Of a stretch of 26,976 nucleotides of DNA, positions 21,136 to 26,976 are shown piece by piece. A program made the position numbers and the translations under genes. Position 1 is the first letter of the stretch. Every line of letters begins with the position of its first letter. A model generated the notes under the pieces. That model had not been told where the DNA came from and did not search any database. It worked only from the letters and a program-made list of their open reading frames with translations. Source of the stretch: RUG11237 sp050874665 (GTDB lineage: Bacteria; Bacillota; Clostridia; Lachnospirales; Lachnospiraceae); contig JBNMLC010000029.1 in NCBI GenBank assembly GCA_050874665.1, positions 1-26,976 of the forward strand. Reading direction: 5' to 3'.

Positions 21136-23760
21136 ATGAATAAAAGGAAGTTAATACAAAAGATGATTGGAACAGCTTTATGCCTTTGTTTGTTAGGGAG
21201 TGAAGCTGTTTCTGCATGGGCACAGCAAAAAAATCTGACACCCGATGTGCCTGTAAAAACAGTACACAAAGATGCAGATTTGCGCTATCCGGTAGGTGGT
21301 GTTGAAAAAACTACACATTTAGAATTACCAAAAGAAGTAGAAGGTGTAGAAGTTTTTACAGGAGAAACAGATACAGACGAACTTATGACAATAGAAGCGC
21401 AAGAGGGGATAAATGGAAATCTGGTTTCTACATACGGCTACCTTACTTTGAATGCCTCTGAAAGAGTGGTATACAATGTCTTAAAAGCCAGATTATTCGC
21501 TTTTGACGCCTCGTCTAAAAATGCCGTTTGTGTAGAACAGACAGTGAATGGTTCATATTACGTGGCTGAATTGGTTAATGTTAGTTCTTATCAGATGACA
21601 TTGACGCAGATGGAACGAATCTATTTTGCTTTGGAGGCAGATTATCCGATGCTTTTCTGGATAGACGATACGGTAGGTTATTATCTAGACGGGGTCTTTG
21701 TAACGTCATGGTATCTTATGGTTGAGCCCGATTATTACCGGGCTTCCACAAGAAAAGCCGTTGAGCAAAGCATTCAGAAGGGAATACTTCCATTTTTGGA
21801 AAAGATTGACAATGCAAAAGCAAAAGGCGCAGACGATATGGAACTTGAGCTGCTGATTCATGATATGATAATCAATGAAGTGGATTATGCTTATAACAGC
21901 CGAAATAAGCCTGAAACAGCGTCTTTTGCACATAGTGTTGTGGGAGTCTTAGATGGAAACAGTAGTACAGATGTGGTGTGTGAAGGATATGCAAAGACCT
22001 TCCAACTACTTGCAACTTATGCAGGCTTAGAAAGTGTTTATGCGGTTGGAATGAGCGGAATCGGTTTTAGAAGAGGTGGACATGCCTGGAATCTGGTGAA
22101 AATTGACGGAGAATGGTACAATATTGATTTGACTTGGGATGATGCGAATGGCACAGAAGAGGATGGGTATCGATATGACTTTTTCAATTTGCCAACGAAT
22201 ATTTTTAACGAGAATAGTGAACATGATTATGATTCCGAAATATTTCCGGGAATGTATAAAGTACCAAATGCTACAGAAACGAAGGGAGAATATTATAATT
22301 ATTTTGGACTTCGTGTAACGGCAGATGACATTGCAACGGAAGAACAGTTTATCGGTGTTATGAAAAATGCTATTTCAAGCAATGAGAAAAGGCATGACAA
22401 CTCACTTCGCTTTCAGTGTGACAGTGAGGAAACGATGGCAATTTTAGAAGACTATATACTGGGCAGCAGCACTTGCAATAAATTGTATGAACAGATTAAC
22501 AGCAATGGCGTAAAATATACGAAAAAGGCTATTTCAGAAGATTTTGACTATAAACACTTTTTCATTTCTTTCAGTAAGGTGTATGTAGACAATATTTGTG
22601 ATGGATATGTGTTTGGCAATCCTGAGACAGATGTAAGGGTGTATGATTGGACAAACCGTACAGTTACAAACGTGACGGAGGATTATGAGTTTCATTGGAA
22701 TGAAAGTAATAAGGTGGTGGTTAAAAAAGATGAAGAAACCTTAGCTTCTTACCAATATACGTCGGTGACTCCTGTCATAAAAGAGGTTGCAACAGTATTC
22801 TACACGGGAAGTGGAATCTGCCCGGAAGTCAGTGTGATGATAGATGGGGCGTTATTACAGAACCAAAGAGATTACATTGTAGAATATAGCAATAATGTGT
22901 ATCCTGGTACTGGAAAGATAACGGTAAAAGGAATTGGAAAATATGCAGGAAGTATAGAAAAAAATTTTACAATTCAAAAAGCAAATCTGACAAATCTTAA
23001 GGCTGCATTGACAATGAACCGGTACACATATGACAAAACAGCAAAAACGCCGGAGGTTATTATAGATAATGCTGGAAATGCCTTAGTAGCCGGAAGAGAT
23101 TATACAATTATTTATAAAAATAACATAAATCCGGGACAGGCAACCGTAGTTGTGAATGGAATCGGAAATTATCAGGGAAGCAAAACCTTGAATTTCATTA
23201 TCGTTCCGGGAAAAACGGATGGAATAAAATTAAGTAAAGGCACAGCTAAAGTATTGTCCTTTTGCTGGAAAAAGCAGACGGGAGTCAGTGGATATGAAGT
23301 TTCGTTATACAAGGGAAATAAAAAAGTAAAGACTACGGTAACTGCAAAGACGACATACCAATTTAACAAGTTGAAAGCAAATACTTCCTATGCTTTTTGC
23401 GTAAGAGCGTTTAAAACGGTAAATGGAAACAGGCAATATGGAAGCGTTTCCCGGCGATTGGCAGTAAAAACGGCATCCAATGCGCCGACAGGCTGGAGGG
23501 CTATTGCAGGAAATAAGTCGGCATCCCTTAAATGGAAAAAAATAAGTGGAGTTACCGGATATGAAGTTTACATGTCAACCAGTAAAAAAGAAAACTTCAA
23601 AAAGGTGACAACCATAAGAAGTGCTTCTAAGGTAACATATACAAAAAAGAAGTTAACATCTAACAAAAGCTATTATTTTAAAATCCGTTCTTATACAACT
23701 AAGAATGGTCAAAAAGCGTATAGTAACTATACGAGTGTAAAAAAAGTAAGGATAAAATAG
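21136..23760 (+). CDS. Secreted transglutaminase-like protein with Ig-like and Fn3 domains
   Basis: This 874-residue protein has a signal peptide (MNKRKLIQKMIGTALCLCLL, cleavage near AWAQ). A transglutaminase/protease-like domain at about residues 215-345 carries the catalytic triad C282 (DVVCEGYAKTFQ), H316 (GGHAWN) and D331 (DLTWDD). Two Ig-like repeats follow (about 540-615 and 615-690, each with ...DYxxxYxNNxxPGxxxVxxxGIGxYxGS), then two fibronectin type III domains (about 693-780 and 783-874, VSGYEVSLYKG and VTGYEVYMSTSK). It probably cross-links or cleaves proteins at the cell surface. AAGGGAG is 7 bases before the chosen ATG; a GTG at 21100 overlaps the CvpA stop and is rejected. It is last in the LysM operon and followed by a terminator. 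Confidence 0.85.
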   Translation: MNKRKLIQKMIGTALCLCLLGSEAVSAWAQQKNLTPDVPVKTVHKDADLRYPVGGVEKTTHLELPKEVEGVEVFTGETDTDELMTIEAQEGINGNLVSTYGYLTLNASERVVYNVLKARLFAFDASSKNAVCVEQTVNGSYYVAELVNVSSYQMTLTQMERIYFALEADYPMLFWIDDTVGYYLDGVFVTSWYLMVEPDYYRASTRKAVEQSIQKGILPFLEKIDNAKAKGADDMELELLIHDMIINEVDYAYNSRNKPETASFAHSVVGVLDGNSSTDVVCEGYAKTFQLLATYAGLESVYAVGMSGIGFRRGGHAWNLVKIDGEWYNIDLTWDDANGTEEDGYRYDFFNLPTNIFNENSEHDYDSEIFPGMYKVPNATETKGEYYNYFGLRVTADDIATEEQFIGVMKNAISSNEKRHDNSLRFQCDSEETMAILEDYILGSSTCNKLYEQINSNGVKYTKKAISEDFDYKHFFISFSKVYVDNICDGYVFGNPETDVRVYDWTNRTVTNVTEDYEFHWNESNKVVVKKDEETLASYQYTSVTPVIKEVATVFYTGSGICPEVSVMIDGALLQNQRDYIVEYSNNVYPGTGKITVKGIGKYAGSIEKNFTIQKANLTNLKAALTMNRYTYDKTAKTPEVIIDNAGNALVAGRDYTIIYKNNINPGQATVVVNGIGNYQGSKTLNFIIVPGKTDGIKLSKGTAKVLSFCWKKQTGVSGYEVSLYKGNKKVKTTVTAKTTYQFNKLKANTSYAFCVRAFKTVNGNRQYGSVSRRLAVKTASNAPTGWRAIAGNKSASLKWKKISGVTGYEVYMSTSKKENFKKVTTIRSASKVTYTKKKLTSNKSYYFKIRSYTTKNGQKAYSNYTSVKKVRIK

Positions 23761-23774
23761 AGGACACCTAATAA

Positions 23775-23826
23775 AAGAAGAGGCTTCCGGAGCAGAAAAA
23801 AACGGCTTCGGGGGCTTCTTTTTTTT
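23775..23826 (+). terminator. Terminator after the transglutaminase gene
   Basis: AAGAAG (23775-23780) pairs with CTTCTT (23815-23820) and CCGGAGC (23787-23793) with GCTTCGG (23805-23811), around an internal loop, and a T-run follows. It closes the LysM-DUF5711-CvpA-transglutaminase operon. Confidence 0.75.
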
Positions 23827-23857
23827 ATAAAGAGTGCGCATGGCAGAAAAAAAAGTA

Positions 23858-23886
23858 TTGACAAATGTGAGTCTGGCATGTATTAT
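23858..23886 (+). promoter_or_regulatory. Promoter of the metQ-metN-metI operon
   Basis: TTGACA (23858-23863) and TATTAT (23881-23886) are 17 bases apart. The predicted leader is only about 50 bases and holds one small hairpin, TTCCTA/TAGGAA (23905-23925), too short for an S-box riboswitch. Confidence 0.75.
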
Positions 23887-23944
23887 ATGATACAATACAT
23901 AGTATTCCTATGGAAAGAGTAGGAAATAAAAGGAGGAAAACATT

Positions 23945-24808
23945 ATGAAAAAATTAGTATCTTTAGGATTGGCATTAGCATTGACGGTTTCTGCACTGAC
24001 AGCATGCGGCTCAGGTGACAAAAATGTTGCAGAAGGAGAGGAAGCAGGAACTGTAACAGAATCAACTCCAGAAAGCAAGGGAACTATTAAGGTAGCAGCA
24101 TCTGCTATGCCTCATGCAGAAATTTTAGAGCAGGCAAAAACAATTCTTGCAGAGCAGGGCTGGGATTTGCAGGTAACAGTTTTCGACGATTATGTACAGC
24201 CTAATTTAGTGGTGGAAAATGGTGAATTTGATGCCAATTACTTTCAACACATTCCGTATTTAAACGATTTTAATGAAGAGCAGGGTACACATTTAGTAAA
24301 TGCAGGTGGTATTCACTATGAGCCATTTGGTATTTATCCGGGAACAAAAAACAGTTTAGAAGAATTGGCAGAGGGTGATACGATTGCGGTACCAAATGAT
24401 ACAACAAATGAAGCCAGAGCATTACTTTTATTAGAGGCAAATGGAATTATTAAGCTTAAGACAGGTGCCGGTCTTGCGGCTACGGTAAATGATATTGAAG
24501 AAAACACAAAAAATATTAAAATTCAGGAGCTAGAGGCTGCGCAGGTTTCCAGAGTGAAGGAAGAAGTAGCTTTCGTAGTATTAAATGGAAATTATGCTTT
24601 GCAGGCAGGACTGTCTGTAGCAAAGGATTCTATTTCTTATGAAACAGCGGATTCAGAAGCAGCAAAAACATATGTAAATATTATAGCTGTAAAAGAAGGA
24701 AATCAAAACAGCGAAAAAATTAAGGCATTGGTTGATGTGCTCACGTCTGATGCAATCAAAGCATACATCAATGATACTTATGATGGAGCGGTAATTCCTT
24801 TTGAGTAA
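23945..24808 (+). CDS. metQ: MetQ-type methionine-binding lipoprotein
   Basis: This 287-residue protein is a NlpA/MetQ-family binding lipoprotein of a methionine (or methionine derivative) importer. A signal peptide ends in the lipobox LTAC with lipidation at C21. The mature domain carries the family features IKVAASAMPHAEILEQA, WDLQVTVFDDYVQPN, EFDANYFQHIPYLNDF and IAVPNDTTNEARALLLL. AGGAGG lies 8 bases before the ATG. The ATPase and permease genes follow in the same operon. Substrate could also be another small sulphur compound; that is not decidable here. Confidence 0.93.
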   Translation: MKKLVSLGLALALTVSALTACGSGDKNVAEGEEAGTVTESTPESKGTIKVAASAMPHAEILEQAKTILAEQGWDLQVTVFDDYVQPNLVVENGEFDANYFQHIPYLNDFNEEQGTHLVNAGGIHYEPFGIYPGTKNSLEELAEGDTIAVPNDTTNEARALLLLEANGIIKLKTGAGLAATVNDIEENTKNIKIQELEAAQVSRVKEEVAFVVLNGNYALQAGLSVAKDSISYETADSEAAKTYVNIIAVKEGNQNSEKIKALVDVLTSDAIKAYINDTYDGAVIPFE

Positions 24809-24855
24809 TTGAGTAAACAGTGTGCTTGTGAAACGACAATCAGGAGGTAAGATAG

Positions 24856-25647
24856 ATGGAGCCAATTATCCGGGTGGAAAACCTAAGCAAAGTGTTCGAT
24901 GCAAAAAGTGGCAAAGTAGATGCAGTCAGAAATATAAGTTTTGAAATTGAAAAAGGAGATATTTTTGGTATTATTGGTCTTTCAGGTGCAGGGAAAAGTA
25001 CATTGGTACGATGCCTGAATCTGTTGGAAAAGCCTAGTTCGGGAAAAGTATATGTGAAAGGGAAAAACCTTATGGACATGTCTGGAAAAGAATTGAGAAA
25101 GACAAGACAGAACATAGGAATGATATTTCAACATTTTAACCTTCTGATGCAAAGAAACGTATTGGACAACGTTTGTTTTCCGATGGAAATAGCAGGTGTC
25201 AAACGAAAAGAAGCCAGAAAACGTGCGATGGAGCTGCTAAAAAAAGTAGGCTTAAGTGATAAGGCAGAAGCTTATCCGGCACAGTTATCCGGAGGACAAA
25301 AACAGCGTGTTGCTATTGCGAGGGTATTGGCGAACAATCCTGAAATTTTATTGTGTGATGAGGCTACAAGTGCACTGGATCCGCAGACAACAAAGTCGAT
25401 TCTGAACTTACTAAAAACCATCAATGAGGAATATGGCATTACCATTGTAGTTATTACCCATGAGATGAAGGTAGTCAAGAATATCTGCAGTCATGTAGCG
25501 GTGTTAAATCATGGAAATTTAGCAGAAACCGGAAGTGTAAAGGAAGTATTTACGAATCCGAAAACATCTGCGGCTAAGGTGCTTATTTTAAACGATGAGG
25601 AACAGAATGAATTCAGTGGGGAGGTGTACGAGAACTATGTGGGATAA
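24856..25647 (+). CDS. metN: MetN-type ABC transporter ATPase, short form
   Basis: This 263-residue ATPase powers the MetQ-MetI importer. It has Walker A GLSGAGKST (41-49), the signature LSGGQKQR, Walker B ILLCDEATSALD and the H-loop VVITHEM. The MetN regions near GMIFQHFNLL and LDNVCFPMEIAGVKR are present. Typical MetN is about 340 residues with a C-terminal NIL/ACT-like domain that binds methionine and blocks transport. This protein stops shortly after the ATPase domain (residue 263), so that regulatory domain is missing. The 3' end overlaps the permease start by 11 bases. GGAGG lies in front of the ATG. Confidence 0.92.
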   Translation: MEPIIRVENLSKVFDAKSGKVDAVRNISFEIEKGDIFGIIGLSGAGKSTLVRCLNLLEKPSSGKVYVKGKNLMDMSGKELRKTRQNIGMIFQHFNLLMQRNVLDNVCFPMEIAGVKRKEARKRAMELLKKVGLSDKAEAYPAQLSGGQKQRVAIARVLANNPEILLCDEATSALDPQTTKSILNLLKTINEEYGITIVVITHEMKVVKNICSHVAVLNHGNLAETGSVKEVFTNPKTSAAKVLILNDEEQNEFSGEVYENYVG

Positions 25648-26299
25648 TACGATTCTAACGATGTTACTGGAAGGAACTAGAGACACCTTGTATATGACGT
25701 TGATGTCCACATTGTTTGGCTATGTACTTGGTCTCCCGATGGGAATTGTTCTTGCCATTACAGATAAAGAGGGCATTTGTCCTAATTCATTTGTTTACAA
25801 AATACTGGATTTTATTGTGAATGTAATACGGAGCATTCCGTTTTTGATTTTACTTATATTAGTGATTCCGTTTACAAAATTTGTAGTGGGTAAAAGTTAT
25901 GGTTCTACAGCCACGATTGTTCCCCTTGTAATTGCGGCTGCGCCTTTTATTGCCCGGATGGTTGAATCTTCTTTAAAAGAAGTCGATAAGGGTGTTATCG
26001 AGGCTGCGCTTAGTATGGGGGCAGGCATTCCGACGATTATATGGAAAGTGCTTCTTGCGGAAGCTCGTACCTCACTTCTGGTAGGTGTAACGATAGCGCT
26101 GGGAACAATTTTGGGATATTCTGCAATGGCAGGAGTTGTAGGGGGAGGTGGACTTGGCGATATTGCAATCCGTTATGGTTATTATAGATATCAGACCAAT
26201 ATCATGTTAATTACGATTGTAATTTTAGTGGCATTGGTGCAAATTATGCAAGGACTTGGAATGTTGTTGTCAAAAAAGCTGGATCGAAGACGCCGCTAG
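25637..26299 (+). CDS. metI: MetI-type methionine transporter permease
   Basis: This 220-residue membrane protein is the permease of the D/L-methionine importer, with five membrane segments. It shows TRDTLYMTLMSTLFGYVLGLPMG near the start, NVIRSIPFLILL, the EAA loop EAALSMGAGIPTIIWKVLLAEA that docks on MetN, and VGGGGLGDIAIRYGYYRYQ. The start at 25637 overlaps metN; GGGGAGGTG about 12 bases upstream is a long but workable spacing. A longer in-frame start at 25595 lacks a ribosome site and would change the family-standard length. It ends the operon, which is followed by structured DNA. Confidence 0.93.
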   Translation: MWDNTILTMLLEGTRDTLYMTLMSTLFGYVLGLPMGIVLAITDKEGICPNSFVYKILDFIVNVIRSIPFLILLILVIPFTKFVVGKSYGSTATIVPLVIAAAPFIARMVESSLKEVDKGVIEAALSMGAGIPTIIWKVLLAEARTSLLVGVTIALGTILGYSAMAGVVGGGGLGDIAIRYGYYRYQTNIMLITIVILVALVQIMQGLGMLLSKKLDRRRR

Positions 26300-26336
26300 A
26301 AGGTTTGTATTCTATATTGTATTTTAGTAAGATGAA

Positions 26337-26516
26337 GGTGTCAAAGCGCCATAATCTGTGCTTACACGGATTGCTCCGTGCGTTGCACTCCCGCAATCTG
26401 CCCCAATATTCGCATAACGTGAAGCTTACGCTCCACTTTTATGCTCATATCCGGACATGTCAAAAGGTCTGATTTCACCCTTGTGCAAGTACAGGTGAAA
26501 TCAGACCTTTTGACGC
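26337..26516 (+). repeat. Hairpin-rich element after metI
   Basis: About 180 bases are unusually GC-rich and full of dyads. They include CACGGA/TCCGTG (26365-26380), alternative pairings GATTGC/GCAATC (26369-26398), an imperfect hairpin from GCATAA to TTATGC (26412-26444), and a perfect 21-bp inverted repeat (26459-26514). GTCAAA motifs recur near both ends (26340 and 26459). It looks like a REP- or MITE-like repeat or a structured 3' UTR; no second copy is in the window. Confidence 0.5.
26459..26514. terminator. Perfect 21-bp inverted repeat, probable metI terminator
   Basis: GTCAAAAGGTCTGATTTCACC (26459-26479) pairs with 26494-26514 around a 14-nt loop. The T-stretch in the 3' arm and lack of a long T-run outside make it an atypical but strong terminator in either direction. 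Confidence 0.6.
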
Positions 26517-26562
26517 TGTAATCCCAGTAAACAAAAAAATAGAAAAAAATTTTAAAAAGTGG

Positions 26563-26591
26563 TTGACACCTGCGAAAGTATATGATATATT
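26563..26591 (+). promoter_or_regulatory. Tandem promoter P1, probably of an rRNA operon
   Basis: TTGACA (26563-26568), 17 bases, then TATATT (26586-26591) preceded by TGA (extended -10). An A-rich UP-like tract runs from about 26530 to 26560. A GCCGC/GCGGC hairpin (26599-26617) lies at the start of the transcript. Confidence 0.7.
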
Positions 26592-26723
26592 AATATACGC
26601 CGCTGAGGTACGGCGGCAAAAAACGTTGAATCTACAAGGGTTTCCAGTGTTGACTCTAAGAGCTCCTGAGAAATTATCTTGGAAGAAAGATTCAAAAAAG
26701 TTTTGAAAAAATAAAAAAAGTTG

Positions 26724-26752
26724 TTGACAAACTTCTTTAAAAGTGATAAACT
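26724..26752 (+). promoter_or_regulatory. Tandem promoter P2, probably of an rRNA operon
   Basis: TTGACA (26724-26729), 17 bases, then TAAACT (26747-26752) preceded by TGA. An A/T tract at about 26693-26720 is the likely UP element. Repeated strong promoters of this kind usually precede 16S rRNA in Clostridia. Confidence 0.7.
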
Positions 26753-26976
26753 ATAGAAGTTGTAGCTGATAAAACAAATCAGAAAACAACAGGGATTGCG
26801 AACATGAAAATTCGCTGTGCGAATGATTCGCAAACAGGTAATCAGTTAACTATGTTGATTGGTTACATTAAGAACAATGATAACTAAACAGTGAACCAAA
26901 CCCCGAAAATTCTTATATAAAATATAATGAAGTTTCGGAAAATAGAAACGAACCTAAAACAGTAAAACGGGAAGAA
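26753..26976 (+). other. Structured leader at the window edge
   Basis: This stretch after P2 has no clear gene. TTGCGAA (26796-26802) pairs with TTCGCAA (26827-26833) around an inner ATTCGC/GCGAAT hairpin (26810-26824), and CCGAAA-a-TTC pairs with GAA-g-TTTCGG (26903-26938). A 27-codon ORF (26804-26887, starting MKIRCANDSQTG) overlaps the first hairpin, with a weak ribosome site, and is probably not translated. The stretch reads as an rRNA leader; the downstream gene is outside the window. Confidence 0.5.

Noticed and set aside
23887..23944. SAM riboswitch or T-box in front of metQ
   Set aside because: The leader is only about 50 bases with a single 6-bp hairpin; neither motif fits.
26552..26833. 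93-codon minus-strand ORF at the right edge
   Set aside because: It runs antisense through two strong promoters and A/T tracts, with no ribosome site or recognisable domain.

Overview
The window looks like chromosomal DNA of a low-GC anaerobic Firmicute of class Clostridia, most likely Lachnospiraceae. The grounds are A+T-rich DNA, strong AGGAGG-type ribosome sites, sigma-A promoters with 17-bp spacers, a two-subunit transketolase, a short ThiC, a pfk/dnaX/ybaB/recR run, and a LysM / DUF5711 / CvpA / transglutaminase cluster. I see no phage, transposase, tRNA, CRISPR array or complete rRNA gene.

Left part (1-5990), accessory genes. An AraC-family regulator and a DUF6796-like membrane protein lie on the minus strand. 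A small membrane protein follows on plus. A minus-strand GNAT acetyltransferase is preceded by a 21-codon leader ORF. A MerR/TipAS-type drug-sensing regulator has its operator between -35 and -10 and an internal ribosome site exactly where the TipAS domain begins. A small operon (CD3324 family, short DUF1062, GNAT) follows, headed by a 9-codon ORF with mutually exclusive hairpins. A bidirectional terminator closes the block.

Middle (6017-17625). Two minus-strand genes, an AGCS amino-acid symporter with an inserted beta-rich domain and a methyl-accepting chemotaxis protein, face a long plus-strand series: 6-phosphofructokinase, dnaX, ybaB, recR, an orphan sugar-type binding lipoprotein, thiC, and the two transketolase subunits. 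ThiC makes the pyrimidine half of thiamine and transketolase uses thiamine diphosphate, but no TPP riboswitch fits in front of thiC. The series ends in an approximately 195-nt multi-helix element whose closing stem doubles as a terminator.

Right part (17818-26976). A four-gene envelope operon encodes a membrane-anchored LysM protein with a degenerate MPN/JAMM-like cytoplasmic domain, a DUF5711 protein, a CvpA-like membrane protein and a secreted transglutaminase with Ig-like and Fn3 domains. A terminator and a strong promoter separate it from a MetQ-MetN-MetI importer, whose ATPase lacks the usual C-terminal NIL domain. A chain of hairpins follows metI. The window closes with two tandem, UP-element-rich promoters and a structured leader, the layout expected just upstream of an rRNA operon whose genes lie past the edge.

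The items most worth following up are the 17431-17625 RNA-like element, the attenuator-like leader at 4640-4800, the internal TipAS start, the degenerate MPN-LysM protein and the symporter insertion.
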